From: Pseudoruegeria aquimaris
Lineage (GTDB): Bacteria > Pseudomonadota > Alphaproteobacteria > Rhodobacterales > Rhodobacteraceae
Length of the DNA stretch: 64,000 bases
Reading direction: 5' to 3'
Assembly: GCF_900172235.1 (NCBI RefSeq)
Contig: NZ_FWFQ01000010.1
Location: 60,683 to 124,682, forward strand
In this document: piece after piece, positions 25,737 through 35,492 of the stretch
Layout of the letters: the number at the start of each line of letters is the position of its first letter
Position numbering within the stretch: position 1 is the first letter of the stretch
Translations under genes and position numbers: made by a program
The notes under the pieces: generated by a model
Told to the model about the DNA's origin: nothing
Databases searched by the model: none
What the model saw: the letters and a program-made list of their open reading frames with translations, nothing else

Positions 25737-26972
25737 TCAGCCCTGCTTGCTCTTGTTGTAGACGTCGAAGATCACGGCGGCGAGAAGGACGAGCCCCTTG
25801 ATCATCTGCTGGTAGTCGATGCCGATGCCCATGATCGACATGCCGTTGTTGAGAACCCCCATCAGGAAGGCACCCACCACGGCCCCGACGATCTTGCCCA
25901 CACCGCCCGACATCGAGGCCCCGCCGATGAAGACGGCGGCGATCACGTCAAGCTCCAGCGCGAAACCGGCCTTCGGCGTGGCGGTGTTGAGCCGCGCGGC
26001 GAACACCAGCCCGGCGGCGGCGGCAAGGATGCCCATGTTGACGAAGGCGAGGAAGGTGAGGCGTTCGGTCTTGATGCCCGAAAGCTTCGCGGCCTTCTCG
26101 TTGCCGCCCAGCGCGTAGATGCGGCGGCCCAGCGTCGTCTTCTCGGTGAGGAAGGCGTAGATGATCGTCAGAACGCCCATGGTGATCAACACGTTGGGCA
26201 GGCCCCGGAAGGTCGAGAGCTTGTACATGATGAACACCAGCGCAAGGCTCACGATGGCGGTGCGGGCGATGAAGAAGGCCCGCGGTTCGTCCACGATGCC
26301 GTAGGCCCTGTTGCGCGCGCGCTTGCGCAGCCCCATCCAGACGATCACCGCCGCCGCGATCACCCCGGTGCAGAGCGCCAGCACGTTCACCTTGCGCGCA
26401 TCGAACAGCGGCGCGAGGCGTTCGCCGATCGCGGGCGGGAAGATGTCAGGCACGAAGCCGTTGGCCAGCACCTGGAATTCCTTCGGGAAGGGGCCGACGG
26501 ACTGGCCTTCGAGCAGCCAGAGCGACAGCCCCCGGAACACGAGCATGCCCGCCAGCGTCACGATGAAGGAGGGGATCTTCCAATAGGCGACCCAATACCC
26601 TTGCGCCGCGCCGATCACGCCGCCCACCACGAGGCAGATGGCGATGGTGGCGAAGACAGGCAATTCGTGGTTCACGATCATCACCGCGGCCAGCGCGCCG
26701 ATGAAGCCCATCACCGAGCCGACCGAGAGATCGATGTGCCCGGCCACGATGACGATGAGCATCCCCAGCGCCATGATGATGATATAGCTGTTCTGCAACA
26801 GCAGGTTGGTGATGTTGACGGGGCGCAGCAGCGTGCCGCCCGTCACGATCTGGAAGAACACCATGATGGCGATCAGGGCGATCAGCAGCCCGTATTCGCG
26901 CAGGTGGCTCTTGAGGTATTCGCCGACGCCCTTGGGCGCGGCGGCGGTCTCCGTGGTCTCTGCCATGGCCAT
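25737..26972 (-). CDS. gguB: Multiple-monosaccharide ABC permease GguB
   Basis: A 411-residue membrane permease of the ribose/galactose (CUT2) class with about ten helices. Typical blocks are IIIMALGMLIVIVAGHIDLS near the N-terminus, IPSFIVTLAGMLVFRGLSL, RIYALGGNEKAAKLSGI and AAVFIGGASMSGGVGKIVGA. The extra central cytoplasmic stretch (RARNRAYGI) and overall length fit GguB/XylH, longer than RbsC. It works with GguA and ChvE to import L-arabinose, D-galactose, D-xylose and related sugars. The ATG at 26972 is preceded by AAGGAG. Confidence 0.93.
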   Translation of the reverse strand: MAMAETTETAAAPKGVGEYLKSHLREYGLLIALIAIMVFFQIVTGGTLLRPVNITNLLLQNSYIIIMALGMLIVIVAGHIDLSVGSVMGFIGALAAVMIVNHELPVFATIAICLVVGGVIGAAQGYWVAYWKIPSFIVTLAGMLVFRGLSLWLLEGQSVGPFPKEFQVLANGFVPDIFPPAIGERLAPLFDARKVNVLALCTGVIAAAVIVWMGLRKRARNRAYGIVDEPRAFFIARTAIVSLALVFIMYKLSTFRGLPNVLITMGVLTIIYAFLTEKTTLGRRIYALGGNEKAAKLSGIKTERLTFLAFVNMGILAAAAGLVFAARLNTATPKAGFALELDVIAAVFIGGASMSGGVGKIVGAVVGAFLMGVLNNGMSIMGIGIDYQQMIKGLVLLAAVIFDVYNKSKQG

Positions 26973-26985
26973 CCCCGGGATCTCC

Positions 26986-28506
26986 TTATTCGGTCACGAT
27001 GAGCGACATGATGCGCTCCTGGCTGGCCTCTGCGGCGGTCAACTCGCCCACCAGAGCCCCTTCGTTCATCACGTAGATTCGGTCGCACATGCCCAAGAGC
27101 TCGGGCATCTCGGAAGAAATCATCAGCACGCCTTTGCCCTGGGCAGAGAGCTCGTTGATGATCCCGTAGATCTCGAATTTCGCTCCCACGTCGATGCCGC
27201 GAGTCGGCTCGTCGAGGATCAGCACCTCCGGCCCGGCGAAGAGCCACTTGGAGAGCACCACCTTCTGCTGGTTGCCGCCCGAGAGGTTCATCACCTTCTG
27301 GAACACGCTGGGTGTGCGGATGTTCATCGCGGCACGGTACTTCTCGGCCACGGCGGTTTCTTCGTTCTCGTTCAGGATACCGCCTGCCGAGACGCCCGCC
27401 AGATTGGCCAGCGTCACGTTGCGCTCGATGGTTTCCTCAAGGATCAGGCCGAGGCTCTTGCGGTCCTCCGTCACGTAGGCCAGCCCCGCCGCGATGGCCT
27501 TGGGCACGCTGGAGAGATCCGCCACCTGGCCGCGGATCCTCGCTTCGCCGGATATGTTGCGCCCGTAGGAGCGGCCGAAGAGGCTCATCGCCAGCTCGGT
27601 GCGCCCGGCGCCCATCAGCCCGGCGATTCCCACGACCTCGCCCGCGCGCACGTTGAAAGCGGCGTCGCGGATCACCTGCCGTTCGCTGTGCTCCGGATGC
27701 CAGACGTTCCAGCCAGAAACCTCCAGCAGCATCTCGCCCGCGCGCCTCTCGCGCTCCGGGTAGCGATGCGCCATGTCCCGGCCCACCATATCGCGCACGA
27801 TGGCGTCCTCGGTGATCGGCTGGCTGCGCGCATCCATCGTCGAAACGGTGGTGCCGTCGCGGATCACGGTGACGGTATCGGCCACGCGGCGCACCTCGTT
27901 CAGCTTGTGGCTGATGATGATGCTCGTCACGCCCTGCGCCTTCAGCTCCAGCAGCAGATCCAGAAGCGCCTGGCTGTCGGATTCCGACAGCGCCGCCGTG
28001 GGCTCGTCGAGGATCAGCAGCCGCACCTCCTTGGAGAGCGCCTTGGCGATCTCCACGAGCTGCTGCTTGCCGACGCCCAGCTTGTCCACCAACGTCGTCG
28101 GCGCCTCGCTCAGGCCGACCTTCTTCAGCAGCCCTTCGGTGCGCCGGAAGGTGCCCTGCCAGTCGATCACGCCGCCCCGGGCCTGTTCGTTGCCGAGAAA
28201 GATGTTTTCCGCGATCGAAAGCAGCGGCACCAGCGCCAGCTCCTGGTGGATGATGATGATGCCCCGTTTCTCGCTGTCCGCGATGTCGCGGAAGGCGGCC
28301 ACGGCGCCGTCGTAATGGATTTCGCCTTCGTAGCTGCCATGCGGATAGACCCCGCTCAGCACCTTCATCAGCGTGGATTTTCCCGCCCCGTTCTCGCCGA
28401 CCAGCGCGTGGATTTCCCCTTCGCGGACGGTGAGATTGACCTGATCGAGAGCTTTCACCCCCGGAAAGGTCTTGGTGATCGAGCGCATTTCAAGAAGCGC
28501 GGCCAT
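26986..28506 (-). CDS. gguA: Multiple-monosaccharide ABC ATPase GguA
   Basis: A 506-residue double ATPase of the CUT2 class, with two nucleotide-binding halves. The first half has GENGAGKST and [13 protein letters not shown]; the second has GLMGAGRTE in place of a full Walker A, and LSGGNQQKV with [13 protein letters not shown]. The degenerate second Walker A is normal for the MglA/XylG/GguA group. It lies between chvE and gguB, the order known from Agrobacterium and Azospirillum. It powers sugar import at the cytoplasmic face. Confidence 0.94.
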   Translation of the reverse strand: MAALLEMRSITKTFPGVKALDQVNLTVREGEIHALVGENGAGKSTLMKVLSGVYPHGSYEGEIHYDGAVAAFRDIADSEKRGIIIIHQELALVPLLSIAENIFLGNEQARGGVIDWQGTFRRTEGLLKKVGLSEAPTTLVDKLGVGKQQLVEIAKALSKEVRLLILDEPTAALSESDSQALLDLLLELKAQGVTSIIISHKLNEVRRVADTVTVIRDGTTVSTMDARSQPITEDAIVRDMVGRDMAHRYPERERRAGEMLLEVSGWNVWHPEHSERQVIRDAAFNVRAGEVVGIAGLMGAGRTELAMSLFGRSYGRNISGEARIRGQVADLSSVPKAIAAGLAYVTEDRKSLGLILEETIERNVTLANLAGVSAGGILNENEETAVAEKYRAAMNIRTPSVFQKVMNLSGGNQQKVVLSKWLFAGPEVLILDEPTRGIDVGAKFEIYGIINELSAQGKGVLMISSEMPELLGMCDRIYVMNEGALVGELTAAEASQERIMSLIVTE

Positions 28507-28528
28507 GCCTGTGCTTGCTCCGTCTTGC

Positions 28529-28547
28529 GGCCCGCCCGGATCGGGCC
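28529..28547 (-). other. Intercistronic stem-loop between chvE and gguA
   Basis: GGCCCG pairs with CGGGCC around a 7-base loop in the 67-base chvE-gguA gap. No T-run follows. It may protect chvE mRNA, as is common after binding-protein genes. Confidence 0.4.
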
Positions 28548-28573
28548 GGGCGAGCCTTGTGGTTGCCTTGCGC

Positions 28574-29629
28574 CTACTTGATCTGATCCATGGTGTAGTA
28601 CCCGGAGCCGATCAGCAGCTCCTCCCAGTTCTCGGCCGTCACGGGAAGCGGCTCGAGAAGGTAGGAAGGCACCACTTTCACGCCGTTGTCGTAGGTGGTG
28701 GTGTCGTTGATCTCCGGCTCGCCGCCCTTGAGCAGCGCATCAACCATGCCCACGGTCACGCCGGCCAGCGCGCGGGTGTCCTTGAAGATGGTGGAGTATT
28801 GTTCGCCGGCGAGGATGGATTTCACCGAAGGCACCTCGGCGTCCTGCCCCGTCACGATCGGCATCGCCAGATCGCCGGAGCCGTAGCCCACGCCCTTGAG
28901 CGAGGAGAGAATGCCGATGGACAGCCCGTCGTAGGGCGAGAGAACGCCGTGCACGACGGCATCGGTGTAGTGGGCCGACAGCAGGTTGTCCATGCGCGCC
29001 TGCGCCACCGCGCCGTCCCAGCGCAGGGTTCCCACGGTGTCCATGCCCATCTGGCCCGACACGATGTTGATGGAGCCATCATCGATGAGCGGCTGCAGCA
29101 CGCTCATGGCGCCGTCGTAGAAGAAATAGGCGTTGTTGTCGTCCGGCGAGCCGCCGAACAGTTCGACGTTCCAGGGCTTCACGCCGGCAAAACGCTCGTT
29201 CAGCCCGTCCACGAGCGTCGTCGCCTGCTGCACGCCCACCTTGAAGTTGTCGAAGGTGGCGTAATAATCGACGTTCTCGCTGTCGCGGATCAGGCGGTCG
29301 TAGGCAATCACCCGGATGCCCGAGGCGGCGGCGTTTTCCAGCGCGTTCGAGAGCGTGGTGCCGTCGATGGCGGCGATCACCAGAACGTCCACGCCCTTGG
29401 TGATCATGTTCTCGATCTGGGCGAGCTGGTTGGGGATGTCGTCTTCGGCGTATTGCAGATCGGTTTCGTAGCCGGCGGCGGCGAATTGCTCCACCATCGA
29501 GTTGCCGTCCGAGATCCAGCGCGCCGAGGATTTGGTGGGCATGGCGATGCCGACGGTGCCGTCGGCGTAGGCGGCGGTCGCGAACAGAAGCGCGGTGCCG
29601 GCCGAGGCCAGGATCGATTTGAGTTTCAT
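28574..29629 (-). CDS. chvE: Periplasmic multiple-sugar-binding protein ChvE
   Basis: A 351-residue periplasmic binding protein of the ribose/galactose class. Residues 1-22 form a signal peptide ending ATAAYA. Conserved ChvE blocks follow: [74 protein letters not shown], and [16 protein letters not shown]. In Agrobacterium ChvE feeds the GguAB importer and signals sugars to the VirA sensor; no virulence genes are seen here, so uptake is the expected role. The SD GGAGGAGA precedes the ATG. The divergent gene is gbpR. Confidence 0.94.
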   Translation of the reverse strand: MKLKSILASAGTALLFATAAYADGTVGIAMPTKSSARWISDGNSMVEQFAAAGYETDLQYAEDDIPNQLAQIENMITKGVDVLVIAAIDGTTLSNALENAAASGIRVIAYDRLIRDSENVDYYATFDNFKVGVQQATTLVDGLNERFAGVKPWNVELFGGSPDDNNAYFFYDGAMSVLQPLIDDGSINIVSGQMGMDTVGTLRWDGAVAQARMDNLLSAHYTDAVVHGVLSPYDGLSIGILSSLKGVGYGSGDLAMPIVTGQDAEVPSVKSILAGEQYSTIFKDTRALAGVTVGMVDALLKGGEPEINDTTTYDNGVKVVPSYLLEPLPVTAENWEELLIGSGYYTMDQIK

Positions 29630-29723
29630 GTGTCTCCTCCACTTGGATGCGCCGGAGTGTTTTGGCTAGGTGGCGCTTACTCCCTTTGGGCCGCGAGGCC
29701 CGCGCCAATGGGTATCAATCGCT

Positions 29724-29764
29724 TTGCATAACAAGCAATTCGCATTACAGGTAATCTGCATAAC
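29724..29764. promoter_or_regulatory. Probable GbpR operator between chvE and gbpR
   Basis: Within the 144-base divergent gap there is a TTGC-N7-GCAA dyad (29724-29738) with LysR-like spacing, a palindrome ATTACAGGTAAT (29744-29755), and two direct copies of TGCATAAC (29725-29732 and 29757-29764) 32 bases apart, three helical turns. This fits a multi-site LysR operator controlling chvE and autoregulating gbpR. Confidence 0.6.
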
Positions 29765-29773
29765 CATTTTGGA

Positions 29774-30703
29774 ATGCAGCCTGCCATGGACCTTGCCCGC
29801 CGCCTGAAACCCAACCACCTGCGATTGCTTCTGAAAATCGCGGAGACCGGCCAGTTGCAGGCGGCCGCGCATCTTTCCGCTATTTCGCAGCCCGCGGCTT
29901 CGCGCACGCTGGCGGACGTGGAAGCCGCGCTCGGCGGGCCGCTGTTCGAGCGCCACCCCAAGGGCATGGAGCCCACGCCGCTCGGGTGGATCTTCCTGCG
30001 CCATGCCAAGGTTATCCTGGAAGAGCTGGATCTGCTCCAGGCCGAGGCCGAGCGTTTCGCTCTCGGAGACATGGGCCGCGTGCGCATCGGCACGGTCACC
30101 GGCCCGGCGGTGGGCTCGCTGATGCCCGCCGTGCGCGAGGTCAAGGCCGAGGCCCCAGACATCGAGTTCACCATCGAGGTGGCCCCCTCCACCGAGTTGA
30201 TGCGGGGCCTCGTGGAAGGGCGCTACGATTTCGTCATCTCCCGCTTGGCGCCGGGCTACGATGCGCGCGAGTTCCGGCTGCACCCGGCGCGCGGAGAGGT
30301 CGTTTCCCTGCTGGTGCGCCCGGAGCACCCGCTTGCAGGCCGGCGTGGCCTGCCGCTGCAGGCGCTTCTGCGCCACGAATGGGTGATGCAGGACATGGGC
30401 TCGCCGATCCGCCTTGCGGTGGAGAATGCCTTCCACGCGCAGGGGCTCGCGGCGCCGCGCCGGGTGACGAACTCCTCCTCGCTGCTGATCGCGCTGGCCT
30501 TTCTGCAGGGCACCGACACGATCGCCCCGCTGACGCATGAGGTGGCCAACATGCTGCTGGAGCCGCCGCTCAGCGCGCGGGTCACGCCGCTGGATCTCGC
30601 CACGCCGATCTCGGTTTCGCCCTGTTTCGTGATCCAGAACCGAGGCCGGCGGCTGAGCAGCGCTGCGGAGCGCGTTCTGGCCCGGGTATTCGCCTACCTG
30701 TGA
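29774..30703 (+). CDS. gbpR: LysR-family sugar regulator GbpR
   Basis: A 309-residue LysR regulator with HTH at about 12-70 ([38 protein letters not shown]) and an effector domain with [18 protein letters not shown]. The sequence pattern and its position divergent from chvE match GbpR of Agrobacterium and Azospirillum, which represses or activates chvE depending on galactose, arabinose or fucose. The ATG at 29774 has GGA immediately before it; a second ATG at 29786 is a possible start. It probably also controls the enolase-type and zinc dehydrogenase genes downstream. Confidence 0.88.
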   Translation: MQPAMDLARRLKPNHLRLLLKIAETGQLQAAAHLSAISQPAASRTLADVEAALGGPLFERHPKGMEPTPLGWIFLRHAKVILEELDLLQAEAERFALGDMGRVRIGTVTGPAVGSLMPAVREVKAEAPDIEFTIEVAPSTELMRGLVEGRYDFVISRLAPGYDAREFRLHPARGEVVSLLVRPEHPLAGRRGLPLQALLRHEWVMQDMGSPIRLAVENAFHAQGLAAPRRVTNSSSLLIALAFLQGTDTIAPLTHEVANMLLEPPLSARVTPLDLATPISVSPCFVIQNRGRRLSSAAERVLARVFAYL

Positions 30704-30821
30704 GCCCGCGACCTTCCCGAGGGGCAATTGCCCATTGCGCCCCCTACCGGTTTTTTTGCATGGTTCGCGCAACTACCGGCCCGGGAGGGGATTGGGGCCG
30801 CGGCATGTTGGGAGGCAGCCG

Positions 30822-31925
30822 GTGACACAGGAAATCACATCCGTCGAGGTGCGGCGCTTCGACGTGCCGCTCGCCGAAGTGCTTTCGGACGCCAAGCACG
30901 GCGATCACACCCACTTCGAGCTCGTCACCGCCACGGTGCGGCTGGCCGACGGCAGCGAAGGCACCGGCTACACCTATACCGGCGGCAGGGGCGGCCACGC
31001 CATCGAAGCGATGATCCGCCACGACCTGGCGCCCTTTCTGGTGGGGCGCGATGCGCGGGAGGTCGAGGCGCTCTACGAGGCGATGCAATGGCACGTGCAC
31101 TACGTGGCGCGGGGCGGCATCGCGAGTTTCGCCATTTCCGCCGTTGATATTGCCCTTTGGGATCTGCGCGGCAAGCGCGAGGGCCGTGCGCTCTGGCAGA
31201 TGGCCGGGGGCGCATCGGACCGCTGCCGCGCCTACGCCGGCGGGATCGATCTGAACTTTCCCCTGCCCAAGCTGCTGGACAGCATCCGCGGCTATCTCGC
31301 GCGCGGCCACGACGGGGTGAAGATCAAGATCGGCCAGCCCACGCTGGAAGAGGACGTGGCCCGCGTGAAGGCGGTGCGCGAACTGATCGGCCCCGATGTC
31401 ACCTTCATGGTGGATGCCAACTACTCCATGACCGAAGCGCAGGCCATCGCGGCCGCCGAGGCCTTCAAGCCCTATGGCATCACCTGGTTCGAAGAGCCGA
31501 TCATCCCCGACGACTACAAGGGCTACGGCCGCATCGCGCAGGCCACCGGCATGCCGCTCGCCATGGGCGAGAACCTCCATACGATCCACGAGTTCGAATA
31601 CGCCGTGGCCGACGCGCGCCTGAGCTACCTGCAACCGGATGCCTCCAACTGCGGCGGCATCACCGGCTGGCTCCAGGTCGCCGAACTGAGCGCCGCCCAC
31701 GGCATTCCGATCTGCTCCCACGGGATGCAGGAGTTGCACGTCAGCCTCGTCTCCGCCCGCGAGAACGCGGGCTGGATCGAGGTCCATTCCTTCCCGATCG
31801 ATCAATACACGACGCGGCCGCTGGTGATCGAGGATCACCTCGCCGTCGCACCCGACACCCCCGGCACAGGCGTCACCTTCGACTGGGAAAAGCTGCGCCG
31901 CGCCCATCAGGAGATGCACAGATGA
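30822..31925 (+). CDS. Mandelate racemase/enolase superfamily acid-sugar enzyme
   Basis: A 367-residue enolase-superfamily enzyme of the mandelate-racemase subgroup. The KxK pair is K167/K169, metal ligands are D198, E224 and E250, and the general base His is H300 in CSHGM; N200 follows D198. These residues predict abstraction of a proton alpha to a carboxylate, as in acid-sugar dehydratases or galactaro-lactone cycloisomerases. Its ATG-overlapping partner is a zinc dehydrogenase. Given the aldose cluster, a sugar acid from galactose, fucose or xylose is likely, but the substrate is not resolvable. GTG start preceded by GGAGG. Confidence 0.87.
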   Translation: MTQEITSVEVRRFDVPLAEVLSDAKHGDHTHFELVTATVRLADGSEGTGYTYTGGRGGHAIEAMIRHDLAPFLVGRDAREVEALYEAMQWHVHYVARGGIASFAISAVDIALWDLRGKREGRALWQMAGGASDRCRAYAGGIDLNFPLPKLLDSIRGYLARGHDGVKIKIGQPTLEEDVARVKAVRELIGPDVTFMVDANYSMTEAQAIAAAEAFKPYGITWFEEPIIPDDYKGYGRIAQATGMPLAMGENLHTIHEFEYAVADARLSYLQPDASNCGGITGWLQVAELSAAHGIPICSHGMQELHVSLVSARENAGWIEVHSFPIDQYTTRPLVIEDHLAVAPDTPGTGVTFDWEKLRRAHQEMHR

Positions 31926-32962
31926 GCACCCAAACCGTGAAAGCCGCCGTCTACCGCGGCAACAAGACCTTCTCCGTGGAAGAGCGCACCGCGCCGCCTC
32001 CGGGGCCGGGCGAAGTGCGGCTGGCCATCGCCTACTGCGGCATCTGCGGCACCGACATGCACGTCTACCACGGCAACATGGACGCCCGCGTCGGATTTGA
32101 CAGGGTGCTGGGCCACGAGATGTCGGCGGTGGTGGAAAGCCTCGGCGACGGCGTTGAAGGGTTCGCCCCCGGCCAGCGCGTCGTGGTGCGCCCGTTGCAG
32201 CCTTGCGGCGAATGCCCGGCCTGCACGGCAGGCCACAGCCACATCTGCCACAAGCTGAAGTTCCTCGGCCTTGATACCGACGGCGCGTTGCAGGGTCTCT
32301 GGAGCGTTCCCGCCCACACGCTGCACCACCTGCCCGATGGGCTGGCGCTGGATCACGCCGCGCTGATCGAACCGCTGGCGGTGGCCTGCCACGACGTGCG
32401 GCTCTCGGGCCTCACCGAGGGCGAGGACGCCGTGGTGATCGGCGGCGGGCCGATCGGCGTTCTGGTGGCGATCGCCGCCCGCGCCGCCGGCGGCAACGTG
32501 GTGATCTCGGAGGTGAACGAACACCGCCTCGCCGTGGCGCAGGCCATGGGGTTCGACACGATCAACCCGCGCGAAACCGATCTGGCGGAGGCCGTGAACG
32601 CGCGCACCGAGGGCAAGGCGGCGGAAGTCGTCTTCGAGGTGTCCGGCACGCAGGCCGGGGTGGACGCGATGACGGCCGTGGCCGGCACCCGCGCGCGCAT
32701 CGTCATGGTGGCGATCCACGCCCAGAAGCCGCAGATCGACCTGTTCCAGTTCTTCTGGCGCGAGCTGAAGCTGATCGGCGCCCGCGTCTACGAGCCCGAG
32801 GATTACGAACGCGCCATCGCGCTGCTCGCGCAGGGCGCGGTGGATGCCGAGCGCTTCATCACCGATATTTCGCCGCTGTCCGAGGTGCAGGCCGCCTTCG
32901 AGGCGCTGGACCGCAGCCCGACGGCGATGAAGAGCATGATCAAGGTCGGCGATTTCGACTGA
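31922..32962 (+). CDS. Zinc-dependent alcohol dehydrogenase (MDR family, threonine/sorbitol dehydrogenase type)
   Basis: A 346-residue medium-chain dehydrogenase. Catalytic zinc ligands C39 and H65-E66 are present, the structural zinc loop holds C95, C98, C101 and C109, and the NAD-binding motif is [16 protein letters not shown]. The gene starts inside the stop codon of the enolase-type gene (ATGA overlap), so the two products probably act in sequence: dehydration or isomerisation of an acid sugar, then oxidation of a hydroxyl. The exact substrate is unknown. A terminator follows at 33021. Confidence 0.9.
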   Translation: MSTQTVKAAVYRGNKTFSVEERTAPPPGPGEVRLAIAYCGICGTDMHVYHGNMDARVGFDRVLGHEMSAVVESLGDGVEGFAPGQRVVVRPLQPCGECPACTAGHSHICHKLKFLGLDTDGALQGLWSVPAHTLHHLPDGLALDHAALIEPLAVACHDVRLSGLTEGEDAVVIGGGPIGVLVAIAARAAGGNVVISEVNEHRLAVAQAMGFDTINPRETDLAEAVNARTEGKAAEVVFEVSGTQAGVDAMTAVAGTRARIVMVAIHAQKPQIDLFQFFWRELKLIGARVYEPEDYERAIALLAQGAVDAERFITDISPLSEVQAAFEALDRSPTAMKSMIKVGDFD

Positions 32963-33020
32963 CCGCTCCACGCACCGCGGGCCAATCGGCAACGGTTGCC
33001 CGCGAAGTTCCCCATTGATC

Positions 33021-33049
33021 CGGGGCGGCCCTGCCGCCCCGTTTTCTTT
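33021..33049 (+). terminator. Intrinsic terminator after the zinc dehydrogenase gene
   Basis: Stem GGGGCGGC / GCCGCCCC with a 3-base loop, followed by GTTTTCTTTG, 59 bases after the stop. Confidence 0.8.
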
Positions 33050-33144
33050 GTGCTACCTTGCGGTTGTTTCTTATCCCCCATCTCGCGCTCAACTGTTGGC
33101 AACAGATCCGCAGACCGCGCCAAGGCCGCATCGAGGAGCTTTCC

Positions 33145-34233
33145 ATGAAAGCCGCTATCCCCCTTCTGACAGCAACGGCTCTCGCCCTGCCCACGGCGTT
33201 CTGGGCGCAAGGCACATCCGCCATCGAGTTCTATGGCCATTTCAACCCGGCGTGGCAAAGCGTCGATGATGGCGGTCAGACGACGAACACCTTCACCGAC
33301 AACTCCAACGCCAACAGCCGCTTCGGCTTCAACGTCACCGGCGATCTGGGCGATACCGGCAACAGCTTCCTGTTCAACTTCGAAACCGGGCTGGGCTTTC
33401 GCCAGTCGGGCGCGGTGAGCCAGCTGAACGCGCCGGATTTCTGGGACATCAAACGCACCGACCTGCGGAAGTTCGAGGTAATCTTCTCCACCGGCTACGG
33501 CACTTTCTCCGCAGGCCAGGGCTCGATGGCGAGCGACGGCGCGGTGGGATCCGATTTCACCGGCGTCGGCGTGGTGGCGGGCAGCGCCATCGGCGATCAG
33601 GCCGGCGGCTTCCAATTCCGCGATGCCGGCGGCACGCTCTCGGGCATCGCCATCTCCGATGTGTTCAAGAATTTCGACGGCAGCCGCCGCTTCCGCCTGC
33701 GCTACGACACACCGCAATACGGCGGCTTCAAAGTGGCCGCCGCCTACGGGATCGAAGTACTCACCTCCGGCGATGACCGCGATTTCTACGATCTGGCTGT
33801 CTTCTACGCCGACACATTCGGCGACGTGGAATTCGCCGCCTCCGCCGGCTACTCCGACACCAGCGACAGCAACGCCGGGGCCTATGCGGGTTCGGCCGGG
33901 ATCCTGCACACCCCGTCGGGCGTCAGCTTCACCCTGATCGCGGGCGGCGCGGACACCGACGCCTCCTACGCCATGGCCCGCCTCGGGCTGGAACGCGATG
34001 TCGTGAGTTGGGGCGCCACCGCAGCGGCGCTGGATTACTACGCCGGGGAGGATTTCGACACCGCGGGCTCTGACTCCGATCTCTGGGGCGTCTCCCTCGT
34101 GCAGAAGATCGACGCCGCCAATATGGAGCTTTACGCGGGCTACCGCGCTTACAGCTTCGCAGACACCAGCGGCACGCTCTATCAGGACATGGACTCCTGG
34201 CTGCTGGGGGCGCGTTGGAAGTACGATTTCTGA
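33145..34233 (+). CDS. Outer-membrane porin (OmpC-like Gram-negative porin)
   Basis: A 362-residue outer-membrane beta-barrel. The N-terminal signal peptide (AIPLLTATALALPTAFWAQG) is followed by alternating beta strands with aromatic girdles (IEFYGHFNPAWQ, SRFGFNVTGDLGDTGNSFLF, RFRLRYDTPQYGGFKVAAAYG) and the protein ends in the BAM signature W-x-Y-D-F with C-terminal phenylalanine. It should form a general or weakly selective diffusion channel. GAGGAG precedes the ATG. It stands alone between two terminators, so it is monocistronic; linkage to the sugar cluster hints at sugar permeation but is only suggestive. Confidence 0.9.
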   Translation: MKAAIPLLTATALALPTAFWAQGTSAIEFYGHFNPAWQSVDDGGQTTNTFTDNSNANSRFGFNVTGDLGDTGNSFLFNFETGLGFRQSGAVSQLNAPDFWDIKRTDLRKFEVIFSTGYGTFSAGQGSMASDGAVGSDFTGVGVVAGSAIGDQAGGFQFRDAGGTLSGIAISDVFKNFDGSRRFRLRYDTPQYGGFKVAAAYGIEVLTSGDDRDFYDLAVFYADTFGDVEFAASAGYSDTSDSNAGAYAGSAGILHTPSGVSFTLIAGGADTDASYAMARLGLERDVVSWGATAAALDYYAGEDFDTAGSDSDLWGVSLVQKIDAANMELYAGYRAYSFADTSGTLYQDMDSWLLGARWKYDF

Positions 34234-34272
34234 AGGCCGACACGCCGCTGATCGCAGCCCCCGAAAGAGAAT

Positions 34273-34302
34273 CGCGGCCCCGAACTGGGGGCCGCGTTTT
34301 TT
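34273..34302 (+). terminator. Intrinsic terminator after the porin gene
   Basis: CGCGGCCCC pairs with GGGGCCGCG, followed by TTTTTT. It lies 40 bases after the porin stop and 41 bases from the convergent napC stop. Confidence 0.88.
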
Positions 34303-34342
34303 CATTTTGAAGCGGCACAGCCCAAGGGCTGCGCGCCGGGCG

Positions 34343-35008
34343 TCAGTTGGCGCCAAGCTCCTCGAGGCTGTCGAGATAGGCCACGATCTGCGCTTCCGTC
34401 GGCTGCGGCTTCATCATGCCGGCCTGGCCGAGATCGGGCAGTTGGTGCGCGATCCCCTTGTGGCAGTCGATGCAGGTCTTCTCGCCGGTGACGAGGAAGC
34501 GTTCGTGGGTTTCGGCCGCGCGTTTGGACTGGCGGGTGAAATCCATGTATTCCTCGGAGTGGCAGTTGCGGCATTCCAGCGAGTCGTTGGCTTCAAGCCG
34601 CGCCCATTCGTGCTGGGCCAGTTCGAGCCGTTTCTCCAGGAATTTCTCGCGCGTGTTGATCGTGCCGAAGATCTTGCCCCACACCTCCTTGCTGGCCTGC
34701 ATCTTGCGCGCGATCTTGGGCGTCCATTCATGCGGCACGTGGCAATCCGGGCAGGTGGCCCGCACGCCGGAGCGGTTGGTGTAGTGGATCGTGGATTTCA
34801 GCTCTTCGAACACGTTGTCGCGCATCTCGTGGCAGCCGGTGCAGAACTTCTCGGTGTTGGTCAGTTCGAGCGCGGTGTTGAACCCGCCCCAGAAGATGAT
34901 CCCCATGAAGAAGCCGCTCAGGCACAGGAAGCCCAGCGAATAGTGGATGCTGGGCCGGGCGATGGTGCGCCAGAGGCCCTTGATCCAGTTCCAGAGGCGG
35001 GAAAACAT
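34343..35008 (-). CDS. napC: Tetraheme cytochrome c NapC
   Basis: NapC is a membrane-anchored quinol dehydrogenase passing electrons from the ubiquinol pool to periplasmic NapAB. The 221-residue protein has one N-terminal transmembrane helix ([19 protein letters not shown]) and four CxxCH haem sites: [27 protein letters not shown] and TCIDCHKG. Length and spacing are those of the NapC/NirT family. The ATG overlaps the napB stop by one base (TGATG), so translation is coupled. Confidence 0.97.
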   Translation of the reverse strand: MFSRLWNWIKGLWRTIARPSIHYSLGFLCLSGFFMGIIFWGGFNTALELTNTEKFCTGCHEMRDNVFEELKSTIHYTNRSGVRATCPDCHVPHEWTPKIARKMQASKEVWGKIFGTINTREKFLEKRLELAQHEWARLEANDSLECRNCHSEEYMDFTRQSKRAAETHERFLVTGEKTCIDCHKGIAHQLPDLGQAGMMKPQPTEAQIVAYLDSLEELGAN

Positions 35009-35484
35009 CAGTCGCTGCCTCCCTCGTTCTCTTTCAGGTATTCCAGAACGTTGTCCACGTCCACGAAGGCATTCTCGACCAGCGGCTTGGCCTCATGCTG
35101 CGGCACGTGGCACTGGGTGCAGAAGTAGCGCCGCGGCGAAACCGAGGCGAGCACCTGGTTGTCCCGGTTCATGAAGTGGGTGACCGAGATCATCGGCGCC
35201 TGACTGTCTTCCACGGCGCTGCGCGCGTGGCAGGTGAGGCAGCGGTTGGCGTTCTTGTCGATCTGGTATCCCTCGATCTTGTGCGGGATCAGCGGCGGTT
35301 GTTCGGGGTAGTTGCGCGCCTTGCGCAGATCGTCGTTCGTCTGTGCCGGGATCGGCGGCGGCATGGTTTCCTCCGCCAGGTCCACCTCGCCGCGAAGGGT
35401 CGCGACATATTGCTGGGCCGAGGCGGCAGAGATCGAAACCGTCACCGCGGCGACGCCCAGAACGGATAGAAGAATGCGTTTCAT
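35008..35484 (-). CDS. napB: Periplasmic nitrate reductase diheme cytochrome c NapB
   Basis: NapB is the small electron-transfer subunit of periplasmic nitrate reductase. The 158-residue precursor has a Sec signal peptide ([20 protein letters not shown]) and two CxxCH haem-binding sites (RCLTCHARS and FCTQCHVPQ). The segment [18 protein letters not shown] is typical of NapB. The upstream open frame in the same register is ignored because it would precede the signal peptide. The gene follows napA by 8 bases and overlaps napC by one. Confidence 0.97.
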   Translation of the reverse strand: MKRILLSVLGVAAVTVSISAASAQQYVATLRGEVDLAEETMPPPIPAQTNDDLRKARNYPEQPPLIPHKIEGYQIDKNANRCLTCHARSAVEDSQAPMISVTHFMNRDNQVLASVSPRRYFCTQCHVPQHEAKPLVENAFVDVDNVLEYLKENEGGSD

Positions 35485-35492
35485 CTCACACC

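Noticed and set aside
24114..27002. Long plus-strand open frame (962 residues) opposite the aldonate dehydratase and gguB
   Set aside because: Rich in Arg, His, Gly and Ala with no recognisable domain; it is a typical antisense shadow of strongly GC-biased genes.
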